Below, in pieces: positions 1 to 6,575 of a DNA stretch of 6,988 nt. How positions within the stretch are numbered: position 1 is the first letter of the stretch; each line of letters begins with the position of its first letter. The stretch is taken from assembly GCA_003242515.1 (NCBI GenBank), contig QGUS01000085.1, positions 1-6,988 of the forward strand. The letters run 5' to 3'. The notes below the pieces were generated by a model. It was not told the DNA's origin. It saw only the letters and a list, made by a program, of their open reading frames with translations, and ran no database searches. This DNA is from Actinomycetota bacterium. GTDB taxonomy: Bacteria > Actinomycetota > Acidimicrobiia > Spongiisociales > ZC4RG35. A program made the position numbers and the translations under genes.

Positions 1-1043
1 CCCCAGAGCCCGGACCGGGTGTGCAGATCCGGCCCGATCACCAGCATCGCCACGAGCGCCACCAAGCCGGCCAACGCCAGCCTTCGCGACGCCAGGCGAT
101 CCGGTGACCCCTCCGTCCAGCGGGCCGACCCCAGAGGCACGGCCACCGCCAGCACGCCGAGCAGGTAGGCCGTGTAGTGCCAGCGGAGCTCGCTCTGGTA
201 GGTGTGGGTGCTGAGCAGGTTGGCCAGCGTCACCGGCAGCCCGAGGAGCAGGAACGCCGGCGCCCGCAGGGCGGCGAGGCCCGGGACGATCATCCCGACC
301 AGGTAGTAGAGCCTCGACCAGGTGAGGGTGGCGGCGAGGTCGGAGTACCGGCCGGTGTAGATGAGCTCACCGGTGGGCGAGTGCCCGGGCAGAACGACGA
401 ACAGTGACAGGGCGGTGACCCCCACGGCCAGCGCTGCGAGCACGTATGCGTGCTTCCTGGCGTCCCGCCAGCGCCACCACCAGTAGAGGGCGTACGGGGC
501 GATGGTCAGCCCGGCGTCCTCCTTGGCCAGCAGGACGAGGGCGGCGAGGATCAGCGCCAGGGTGTGCTTGCCCTTGCGTGCCGCCAGATAGCTCGCCGGG
601 ATGAGGGCGATGGCGAAGGTCTCCGGGTGGAAGGCGTCCCACGGCGTCCACAGCATCGCCGGCATCAGCAGCACCGTCGTCCCCACGATCACGGAGTGCC
701 ATGGCCGCAACCCCTCGACACGGGCGATCCGGTACGAGAGCCAGCCGGCGACGACCGGGATGAGGACGGTGAGCAAGAGCAGCAGGCGGACTTCCTCCCA
801 CAGCCAGTAGAGCGGGGCCAGCAGGTAGAGCAGGTAGGAGGCGTGGTCACCGAGCAGATGGAGGCCCCGCAGAGTCACGAACGGCTCGTGGCCGTTGGCG
901 ATCAGCCACATCCCCTGGTCGAAGATGCCGAGGTCGAAGGCGCCGAAGTGGAGGCCGTGGAAACGGTGCAGGGTCAGGTAGGTAAGCCATCCGAACCAGA
1001 CGGCGCAGATGACGGCCATCGTCCAACTCGCCCTGCGTACCAT
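1..1043 (-). CDS. DUF2079 family multi-spanning membrane protein (partial, C-terminus beyond left edge)
   Basis: Reading the minus strand from ATG at 1043 gives 347 uninterrupted codons that leave the window at position 1, so the C-terminus is missing. The protein is almost entirely hydrophobic helices: the first spans about residues 8-26, and several more follow at about 87-107, 118-131, 143-154 and 161-173. Motifs I associate with DUF2079 are visible: FDLGIFDQGMW at 36-46, GDH at 65-67 followed by LLAPLY at 74-79, FHPE at 138-141 and KEDAG at 174-178. From memory, the family belongs to the GT-C-like membrane glycosyltransferase group. If so, D37 and D42 in the first external loop are candidate catalytic or metal-binding acids, which is inference. 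The substrate is unknown. It is transcribed away from the mrp operon, and nothing here links the two functionally. The start is uncertain: ATG at 1019 is an in-frame alternative, and neither has a clear Shine-Dalgarno sequence. Family assignment is fairly sure; function is not. Confidence 0.85.
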   Translation of the reverse strand, partial: MVRRASWTMAVICAVWFGWLTYLTLHRFHGLHFGAFDLGIFDQGMWLIANGHEPFVTLRGLHLLGDHASYLLYLLAPLYWLWEEVRLLLLLTVLIPVVAGWLSYRIARVEGLRPWHSVIVGTTVLLMPAMLWTPWDAFHPETFAIALIPASYLAARKGKHTLALILAALVLLAKEDAGLTIAPYALYWWWRWRDARKHAYVLAALAVGVTALSLFVVLPGHSPTGELIYTGRYSDLAATLTWSRLYYLVGMIVPGLAALRAPAFLLLGLPVTLANLLSTHTYQSELRWHYTAYLLGVLAVAVPLGSARWTEGSPDRLASRRLALAGLVALVAMLVIGPDLHTRSGLW

Positions 1044-1052
1044 GTCCGCGGC

Positions 1053-1081
1053 ACTGTAAGACCGAGGACCCTCGCTGGTAA
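1053..1081 (-). promoter_or_regulatory. Candidate sigma70-like promoter for the DUF2079 gene
   Basis: On the minus strand, TTACCA (1081-1076; 4 of 6 matches to TTGACA) is separated by exactly 17 nt from TACAGT (1058-1053; fits TAnnnT). The last base of the -10 element lies only 9 nt before the ATG at 1043, so the transcript would begin within a few bases of the start codon. That would give a leaderless or nearly leaderless mRNA, consistent with the absence of a Shine-Dalgarno sequence; leaderless mRNAs are common in actinobacteria. Motif matching only, and such matches occur by chance. Confidence 0.3.
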
Positions 1082-1084
1082 CCT
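1076..1084 (+). promoter_or_regulatory. Candidate extended -10 element for the mrp operon
   Basis: TGGTAACCT fits the extended -10 pattern TGn-TAnnnT. Transcription would start near 1091, leaving a leader of about 30 nt before the mrpA GTG. No convincing -35 hexamer lies 16-18 nt upstream. The element shares its bases with the -35 candidate of the opposing promoter. This is the best candidate I can find in the 78-bp gap, but it is weak. Confidence 0.2.
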
Positions 1085-1115
1085 CCGGCGACGGCACTCC
1101 CCACCCCCGTCACCC

Positions 1116-1121
1116 GGAGAA
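1116..1121 (+). promoter_or_regulatory. Ribosome binding site of mrpA, unusually close to its start
   Basis: GGAGAA lies directly before the GTG at 1122, with only two bases between GGAG and the start codon, closer than the usual 5-9. It is the only purine-rich Shine-Dalgarno-like stretch in the leader. There is no upstream in-frame ATG or GTG in the gap. In-frame CTG 1131 or TTG 1134 would be better spaced but would remove the first residues of the N-terminal helix. I keep GTG 1122. Confidence 0.45.
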
Positions 1122-4061
1122 GTGCTTCAGCTGTTGATAGCCCACCTGGCGGCGGCTCTGGCCGCACCTGTTCTGGTCCGTTGGCTGGGCAGGCGTGCGT
1201 TCCTGCTCCTCGCCACGGTCCCCGCCGCCGCGGCCGCATGGGCTCTCTCGGTCACCAACGCCGTACTCCGGGGTGACTGGCCGACCCTCACCGTCTCCTG
1301 GGTGCCCGTCCTGGGACTCGACCTCATCTTCAGGGTCGACACGCTCTCCTGGCTGCTAGTGCTCATGGTCGGCGGCGTCGGCAGCGCGGTCCTCGTCTAC
1401 AGCTCCCGCTACTTCTCGGCCCGCTCCGGCGGCCTCGGCCGCTTCGCCGCGGTCTTCGTCGGGTTCGCGGGCGCGATGCTCGGCCTGGTCACCAGCGAGA
1501 ACCTGGTCCAGCTCTACGTGTTCTGGGAGCTGACCACGATCTTCTCCTACCAGCTGATCGGCCACTACTCCGACCGGGTCACCTCCCGCCGCGCCGCCAT
1601 GAAGGCGATCCTGGTGACCACATTCGGCGGCCTGGCCATGCTCGCCGGCATCGTCCTGCTGGGAGAGGCGGCCGGCTCCTATCGGGTGTCGGAGGTCCTG
1701 GCAGCCCCGCCGTCGGGGACCGTGGTGACCGTGGCGATCGCTTTGATCCTGGCCGGGGCGCTCTCCAAGTCGGCGCTGGTGCCGTTCCACTTCTGGCTCC
1801 CGGCGGCCATGGCTGCGCCCACACCGGTCAGCGCCTACCTCCACGCCGCCGCGATGGTCAAGGCCGGCGTCTACCTGGTGGCCCGCCTCGCCCCCGGCTT
1901 CGCCACGCTGCCGGTCTGGAAGGGCATCGTCTGGACGCTCGCCGTGGTCACGATGGTCCATGGCGGGGTGCGCGCCCTGCGCCAGAGCGACCTCAAGCTG
2001 ATCCTGGCGTTCAGCACGGTGAGCCAGCTGGGCATGCTGATCCTGCTCGTCGGCTCCCCGTTCCGGTCGGCGGCCCTGGCCGGTCTGGCCCTCCTCGGGG
2101 CCCACGCCCTCTTCAAAGCCTGCCTCTTCCTGGTGGTGGGCATCGTCGACGCCGCCACGGGGACCCGCGACCTCAACCTCCTCTCCGGCATCGGCCGCCG
2201 CATGCCGATCACCGCCACCATCGGCGCCCTCGGCATCGCCTCCATGATCGGCATCCCGCCGTTCGCCGGGTACGTGGCCAAGGAGGCAGCCCTCGAGGCC
2301 CTGTACCACGAGCAGGGGGCGATGGGCGCGGCCGGACCCTGGATGGTCGTCTTCTTCACCCTCGGCGCGGCCCTCACCTTCGCCTACGGGCTCCGTTTCT
2401 GGTGGGGCGCCTTCGCCACCAAGCCGACCGTCTCGGCCTCGCCCGAGGTGGTCCGGCCTCCGCTGCTCCTGCTCGGCCCTCCCGGCCTCATGGCGCTCGC
2501 GGGCCTGGCGACGGCCCTTCTTCCCGGCCTCGGCGAGAGGCTGCTCGCACCGCACGCGTTCGCCTACCCGCTCGGCGCCACCGGCCACCTGACCATGTGG
2601 GCCGGGGTGACGCCATCGCTGCTGCTGACGTTGGGAGCGTTCGCGTTCGGCGGCGTCCTCTTCGTCGGCCGTGACATCGTCACCCGGATCCGGGCACGCT
2701 TCCTCGAGCGTCTCGACTCCGACCGCTTCTACCGGGGGTCGCTGCGCCTGATCGACCAGACCGCCGGAACCATCACCGGTCTGGTACAGCGAGGTTCCCT
2801 GCCCTTCTACCTGGGCATCCTCTTCCTGGTCACCATCGCATCGGTGGCTCCCTCCCTGCTCCAGGCCGGGGTGACGCCCAATCTCTGGTTCGGGACCGAC
2901 GTGATCGTCATCGCCGCCAGCGTCGCCATCACGGCGGCCACGGTGATGGCGGTGCGGGCCCGCCGCCGGGTCAAGGCGGTGATCCTCGCCGGGATCACCG
3001 GCTACTCCACGGCCCTGATCTTCCTCATGTACGGGGCGCCGGACCTGGCCCTGACTCAGGTGCTCGTGGAGACCGTGACGCTCGTCGTGTTCGTGTTGGT
3101 GCTGCGCCGCCTGCCCATCTACTTCTCCGACCGGCCGCTGGCGGCGACCCGGTGGGCCCGGCTCGTCCTGGCAGCAATGTTCGGGGTCCTGATGATGGGC
3201 CTGATGCTGGTGGTACCACAGGCCCGGGTCCACGAGCCGGTCTCCGCGGAACTCCCCCGGGCCGCGGTCGAGCTGGGCGGCGGCCACAACGTCGTCAACG
3301 TGGTCCTGGTCGACACACGGGCATGGGACACCATGGGCGAGATCTCGGTGTTGCTCGCCGCGGCCACCGGCGTGGCGTCCCTGATCTTCCTCAGGCACCG
3401 GAGCACCGAGCGGCCGCCGCGTGCGCTCGAGGAGGTCAAGGGGGCCCTGGGTGCGGCCGAGCCCGACCCGGTCGCCAACCTGCGCACCCCCCGGCATGCC
3501 GAGGCACCGACCAGGAGGGCCGCCTGGCTGGTCGCCGGGTCGACCCTGGCGCCACAACGGCGCTCGGTGATCCTCGAGGTCGCGGTGCGGTTCCTCTATC
3601 ACACGATGATCGTCTTCGCCGTGTTCCTGCTGGTCTCCGGGCACAACGCGCCGGGCGGCGGGTTCGTGGCGGGCCTGGTGGTGGGGATCGCCATCACCGC
3701 CCGCTACCTCGCAGGCGGCCGGTACGAGTTGAGCGCCGCGGCTCCCCTGCAGCCGGCGCTCCTGCTCGGCCTCGGCCTCTTCCTGGCCGCCGGAACCGGG
3801 GTCGCCGCCATGTTCTTCGGCGGCGAGGTCCTGGAGACGGCCATCCTGAAGTTCGAGGTCCCGGTGTTCGGGGACATCAAGCTGGTGACGTCGCTGTTCT
3901 TCGACATCGGCGTCTTCCTGGTGGTGGTCGGCCTGATGCTCGACATCCTGCGCAGCCTCGGCGCCGAGCTCGACCATCAGGGCGACAGGCTCGACGAGGA
4001 CGGCGAGCCCGTGCGGCAGGCGCTGGAGCCCGCGGCCACACTGGTGCGGAGGGACCGATGA
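1122..4061 (+). CDS. mrpA: Mrp cation/proton antiporter subunit A fused to subunit B (MrpA-MrpB)
   Basis: This is the largest subunit of the Mrp (Mnh) cation/H+ antiporter in the cytoplasmic membrane. The product is 979 residues from GTG 1122; bacillar MrpA is about 800, and the excess is a full MrpB. The order is: N-terminal helices; a NuoL-like proton-channel domain (about 120-400); a polar, possibly amphipathic segment (about 517-550) resembling the lateral-helix region; a DUF4040-type segment (about 600-668) with GAPDLALTQ and an acidic pair D641/E650; an MbhE-like segment with D731 and E740 in the DTRAWDTMGE motif; a polar linker (about 768-812); and the MrpB domain (about 813-960) with GHNAPGGGF at 840-848 and four helices. 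Expected channel residues are present: E136 (FWELT), K216, H223, H241, K247, K332 and K387. Reading frame upstream of 1122 overlaps the divergent DUF2079 gene and is not coding. A-B fusions are known in actinobacterial Mrp systems, so this is not a broken gene. The stop overlaps mrpC in ATGA. Confidence 0.96.
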   Translation: MLQLLIAHLAAALAAPVLVRWLGRRAFLLLATVPAAAAAWALSVTNAVLRGDWPTLTVSWVPVLGLDLIFRVDTLSWLLVLMVGGVGSAVLVYSSRYFSARSGGLGRFAAVFVGFAGAMLGLVTSENLVQLYVFWELTTIFSYQLIGHYSDRVTSRRAAMKAILVTTFGGLAMLAGIVLLGEAAGSYRVSEVLAAPPSGTVVTVAIALILAGALSKSALVPFHFWLPAAMAAPTPVSAYLHAAAMVKAGVYLVARLAPGFATLPVWKGIVWTLAVVTMVHGGVRALRQSDLKLILAFSTVSQLGMLILLVGSPFRSAALAGLALLGAHALFKACLFLVVGIVDAATGTRDLNLLSGIGRRMPITATIGALGIASMIGIPPFAGYVAKEAALEALYHEQGAMGAAGPWMVVFFTLGAALTFAYGLRFWWGAFATKPTVSASPEVVRPPLLLLGPPGLMALAGLATALLPGLGERLLAPHAFAYPLGATGHLTMWAGVTPSLLLTLGAFAFGGVLFVGRDIVTRIRARFLERLDSDRFYRGSLRLIDQTAGTITGLVQRGSLPFYLGILFLVTIASVAPSLLQAGVTPNLWFGTDVIVIAASVAITAATVMAVRARRRVKAVILAGITGYSTALIFLMYGAPDLALTQVLVETVTLVVFVLVLRRLPIYFSDRPLAATRWARLVLAAMFGVLMMGLMLVVPQARVHEPVSAELPRAAVELGGGHNVVNVVLVDTRAWDTMGEISVLLAAATGVASLIFLRHRSTERPPRALEEVKGALGAAEPDPVANLRTPRHAEAPTRRAAWLVAGSTLAPQRRSVILEVAVRFLYHTMIVFAVFLLVSGHNAPGGGFVAGLVVGIAITARYLAGGRYELSAAAPLQPALLLGLGLFLAAGTGVAAMFFGGEVLETAILKFEVPVFGDIKLVTSLFFDIGVFLVVVGLMLDILRSLGAELDHQGDRLDEDGEPVRQALEPAATLVRRDR

Positions 4062-4552
4062 GCGGCGTGCCCGGACCGGACCTCTTCCTGGTGATCGCCG
4101 CGGCGGTCCTGGTGACCGGCGGCGCCTACCTGGTGCTGGAGCGGTCACTGACCCGTGTCGCCGTGGGCCTGATCCTGATCGGCAACGGCGTGAACATCCT
4201 CTTCCTCATCACCGGCGGGCCCCGGGGCGGGACGCCCATCGTCGGCCTCACCGACGAGGCCGACATGGCCGACCCGCTCCCCCAGGCCATGGTCCTCACC
4301 GCAATCGTCATCACCATGGCCCTCACCGCCTTCCTGGTGGCGATGGCCCACCGCTCGTGGCAGCTCTACCGACACGACGAGGTCCAGGACGACCTCGAGG
4401 ACCGTCGCATCGCCCGCCTGGCCGCGATCGAGACGGCCAGCGGCCGGAGCGAGGCCACCTGGATCACCCTGGACGAGGAGGCGGCGGCCGTGAGGGACGA
4501 GACCGCCGACATCACCGAGGAGCACTGGCTGGCCGAGGAGGACGTGCGGTGA
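4058..4552 (+). CDS. mrpC: Mrp antiporter subunit C (NuoK-like)
   Basis: A small membrane subunit homologous to NuoK of complex I; in Mrp it packs between MrpA and MrpD. The product is 164 residues with three helices (about 9-27, 33-51 and 76-97). The family signature DPLPQAMVLTAIVI is at 72-85, and GLILIGNGVN is at 37-46. Start ATG 4058 overlaps the mrpA stop by 4 nt and follows GGAGGG (4048-4053) with a 4-nt gap, so the start is firm. Bacillar MrpC is about 113 residues; here a charged, mostly acidic cytoplasmic tail of roughly 58 residues (107-164) is added. The tail shows no recognisable domain. Its stop overlaps the mrpD start in GTGA. Confidence 0.95.
   Translation: MSGVPGPDLFLVIAAAVLVTGGAYLVLERSLTRVAVGLILIGNGVNILFLITGGPRGGTPIVGLTDEADMADPLPQAMVLTAIVITMALTAFLVAMAHRSWQLYRHDEVQDDLEDRRIARLAAIETASGRSEATWITLDEEAAAVRDETADITEEHWLAEEDVR
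4535..4542 (+). promoter_or_regulatory. Ribosome binding site fixing the mrpD GTG start
   Basis: GAGGAGGA inside the end of mrpC sits 6 nt before GTG 4549. This favours the GTG that overlaps the mrpC TGA over any earlier in-frame codon; upstream sequence in that frame reads as a low-complexity G/R-rich shadow of mrpC. Confidence 0.7.
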
Positions 4553-6042
4553 ACTGGCTCGTCCCCCTGCCCGTCGTAATCCCTCTGGCTGCGGCCGGGC
4601 TGGCCGTGGCCGTTAACCAGCGGTCCCGGGCCCAGCGCTACATCACCGTCACCGCCCTGTTCGGCATCCTGGCCGCGTCGCTGGCGATGCTCGTCAACGT
4701 GTCGGAGCAGCCGCTCGTGGTGCAGGTCGGCGACTGGCCGGCGCCCATCGGGATCTCCCTAGTGGCCGACCGGCTGTCGGCGCTGATGCTCGTCATCTCG
4801 TCGGCGGTAACCCTCTGCGTGCTCCTCTTCGCCCTGTCGCAGGCCCTGGCGCTGGGGGACCCCGACTCGCCGGTCGCCATCTTCCACCCCACCTACCTGG
4901 TGCTGACCGCGGGGGTGGCGATCTCGTTCCTCGCCGGCGACCTCTTCAACCTCTATGTCGGGTTCGAGGTACTGCTGGCCGCGAGCTACGTGCTCATCAC
5001 CCTGGGTGGCACCCGGGCGCGTATCCGGGCCGGGACGATCTACGTGGTGATGGCCATCGCCTCGTCGATCGTCTTCCTGATCGCGGTGGCCCTCACCTAC
5101 TCGGCGACCGGGACCGTGAACATGGCGCAGCTCGCCTCCCGGATCGACGGGATCGATCCGGGGATCAAGATGACCCTGGAGATGCTGCTGCTGGTGGCCT
5201 TCGCGGTGAAGGCGGCCATCTTCCCGCTGTCCGCCTGGCTGCCCGACTCGTATCCGACGGCACCCGCCCCGGTCACGGCGGTCTTCGCCGGCCTGCTCAC
5301 CAAGGTCGGCATCTATGGCATGCTGCGGACCCAGTCGCTGCTGTTCGGCGAGGGCCCGGCCGACACCGTGCTGATGTGGGCGGCCCTGGCGACGATGCTG
5401 GTCGGGATCCTCGGCGCGGTCGCCCAGTCGGACCTCAAGCGTCTCCTCTCGTTCACCCTGGTCAGCCACATCGGCCTGATGGTGTTCGGCATCGCCCTCG
5501 CTTCCGAGACCGGGCTCGCCGGGGCGATCTTCTACGTGGTCCACCACATCACCGTCCAGACCTCGCTGTTCCTGGTGGCGGGGCTGATCGAACGCCGGGA
5601 GGGGACGACCTCGCTCAACCGCCTCGGCGGCCTGGCGCGGTCGGCGCCGCTGCTCGCCGTCCTCTTCCTCGTGCCGGCCTTCAACCTGTCGGGGATCCCG
5701 CCGCTCTCCGGCTTCCTCGGGAAGCTGGGTCTGCTCCAGGCCGGGGTCGAGGCGGCGACCCCGCTGTCCTACGTCCTCGTGGCGGGAAGCATCGTCACCT
5801 CGCTGCTCACCCTCTATGTCTTCGTGAAGGCGTGGAACAAGGCGTTCTGGCAGCCACCGGTGGAGCCCACCCCCCCCACCCGCCTGCCCCCGGGCATGCT
5901 GGGGACCGCCTCCGCGCTGGTGCTCCTCGGCGTGGCCCTCACCTTCCTGGCCGGCCCGCTGTACGACTACGCGGACGCGGCCGCCCGCGAACTTCAGGCG
6001 CGCACGCCGTACATCGAGGCCATCCTGGGGGTGGAGCCATGA
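4549..6042 (+). CDS. mrpD: Mrp antiporter subunit D (NuoM/N-like proton channel subunit)
   Basis: This is the second large antiporter-like subunit, homologous to NuoM/NuoN and to the N-terminal half of MrpA; it carries one of the proton paths of the Mrp complex. The product is 497 residues, normal for MrpD, with about 14 helices and a proton-antiporter domain at about 125-410. Conserved charged residues are E140 in LYVGFEVLL (TM5), K221 in AFAVKAAIFPLSAWLP (TM7), K252 in LLTKVGIYG (TM8) and K392 in SGFLGKLGL. They correspond closely to the essential E137, K219, K250 and K392 I recall for Bacillus MrpD. The broken-helix region has HHITVQTSLF with Q337 where MrpA of this operon has a lysine (K332). 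GTG 4549 overlaps the mrpC stop by 4 nt, and its TGA overlaps mrpE in ATGA. A run of eight C at 5870-5877 lies in the coding sequence, but the frame stays intact to the end. Confidence 0.96.
   Translation: MNWLVPLPVVIPLAAAGLAVAVNQRSRAQRYITVTALFGILAASLAMLVNVSEQPLVVQVGDWPAPIGISLVADRLSALMLVISSAVTLCVLLFALSQALALGDPDSPVAIFHPTYLVLTAGVAISFLAGDLFNLYVGFEVLLAASYVLITLGGTRARIRAGTIYVVMAIASSIVFLIAVALTYSATGTVNMAQLASRIDGIDPGIKMTLEMLLLVAFAVKAAIFPLSAWLPDSYPTAPAPVTAVFAGLLTKVGIYGMLRTQSLLFGEGPADTVLMWAALATMLVGILGAVAQSDLKRLLSFTLVSHIGLMVFGIALASETGLAGAIFYVVHHITVQTSLFLVAGLIERREGTTSLNRLGGLARSAPLLAVLFLVPAFNLSGIPPLSGFLGKLGLLQAGVEAATPLSYVLVAGSIVTSLLTLYVFVKAWNKAFWQPPVEPTPPTRLPPGMLGTASALVLLGVALTFLAGPLYDYADAAARELQARTPYIEAILGVEP
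5866..5891 (-). other. G-quadruplex-capable tract on the minus strand within mrpD
   Basis: The plus strand carries four C tracts: CCC (5866-5868), C8 (5870-5877), CCC (5879-5881) and CCCCC (5887-5891). The minus strand is therefore four G runs with loops of 1, 1 and 5 nt, matching the canonical G3+N1-7 quadruplex pattern. It encodes a proline/threonine-rich loop (E-P-T-P-P-T-R-L-P-P) between two late helices of MrpD, so it may simply reflect proline codons in GC-rich DNA. Folding and any effect on transcription are inference. Confidence 0.4.
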
Positions 6043-6575
6043 AGCGACGCCGGTTCCGGAAGATCTCCTGGGGGACCGTCTTCTGGATCGCCCTCGTCTG
6101 GGTTCTCCTCTGGGGCGACCTCCACCCGGGGAACATCCTCGCCGGCGCCGTCATCGGCGTCGCCGTCCAGGAGCTGCTCCCGCTTCCCCGGATCCCGTAC
6201 TCCGGGAAGATCCGGCCGCTGCGGCTGCTCGGGCTGGTGGGCCGCTTCTTCGTCGACCTGATCGTGGCCAGCTTCCACGTGGCGGCGGTCGCCCTCGACT
6301 TCCGGAAGCAGCCGAAGGGGGCGGTGATCGGTGTCCAGACCCGCAGCGCCTCCGACCTCTACCTGACACTGACGGCGCAGATCACCACGCTCGTCCCCGG
6401 ATCGGTGGTGGTGGAGGCGATCCGCTCCAACGGGATGCTCTACGTCCACTTCATCGACGTGAGCTTCCAGGGTGGCGTCGAGGGGATGCGCCAGGGCATC
6501 CTCGAGACCGAGGCCCGGATCATGCGTGCGATCGCGTCGGAGGCGGAGCTGGCCGAGGCGGAGGTGGAGCTGTGA
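6039..6575 (+). CDS. mrpE: Mrp antiporter subunit E
   Basis: MrpE is a small membrane subunit required for full antiport in characterised Mrp systems. The product is 178 residues, near the usual 160-180. A basic N-terminus (MKRRRFRK) precedes helices at about 11-26 and 28-47, with more hydrophobic segments around 61-86. A cytoplasmic beta-rich domain follows, with the MNHE-family features DLYLTLTAQITTLVPGS at 106-122 and LYVHFIDV at 134-141. The basic start predicts a cytoplasmic N-terminus by the positive-inside rule. The end of the protein is an acidic helix rich in Glu and Ala (about 155-178). ATG 6039 overlaps the mrpD stop by 4 nt; GTGGAG at 6031-6036 gives a purine-rich but closely spaced ribosome site. 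Its stop overlaps the next start in GTGA. Confidence 0.93.
   Translation: MKRRRFRKISWGTVFWIALVWVLLWGDLHPGNILAGAVIGVAVQELLPLPRIPYSGKIRPLRLLGLVGRFFVDLIVASFHVAAVALDFRKQPKGAVIGVQTRSASDLYLTLTAQITTLVPGSVVVEAIRSNGMLYVHFIDVSFQGGVEGMRQGILETEARIMRAIASEAELAEAEVEL

Noticed and set aside
1099..1116. C-rich stretch before mrpA as a quadruplex
   Set aside because: Only three G runs of three or more occur on the minus strand, so the canonical four-run pattern is not met.
450..1121. Upstream extension of the mrpA reading frame
   Set aside because: The extension runs antisense across the DUF2079 gene, reads as polar low-complexity sequence, and has no membrane helices. MrpA homology begins at the GTG at 1122.
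1044..1121. Possible terminator, small RNA or riboswitch in the divergent gap
   Set aside because: The only inverted repeat has 5-bp arms with a 2-nt spacer and no T-tract, too small for a terminator or structured RNA; the gap is too short for a known riboswitch.
367..1239. Alternative minus-strand frames (367-801 and 847-1239)
   Set aside because: They overlap the DUF2079 gene in other frames and give Arg/Pro/Gly-rich products without motifs; the frame starting at 1043 gives continuous membrane helices and family motifs.
3152..4057. Upstream part of the mrpC frame inside mrpA
   Set aside because: It is Arg/Gly/Pro-rich shadow sequence; the ATG at 4058, with a good Shine-Dalgarno site, begins the recognisable MrpC.
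1356..4148. A 930-codon open frame on the minus strand opposite mrpA
   Set aside because: Its product is a low-complexity mix of H, Q, R, D, E and G with no hydrophobic pattern or domain. It is the frame expected to stay open opposite a GC-rich gene, and the plus-strand frame encodes a clear MrpA-MrpB.
4759..5547. A 262-codon minus-strand open frame opposite mrpD
   Set aside because: It is a polar H/Q/R/D/G-rich product with no domain, lying opposite the conserved MrpD core.
5376..6038. Upstream extension of the mrpE frame within mrpD
   Set aside because: It is an Arg/Pro/Gly-rich shadow; MrpE homology and the ATGA junction place the start at 6039.
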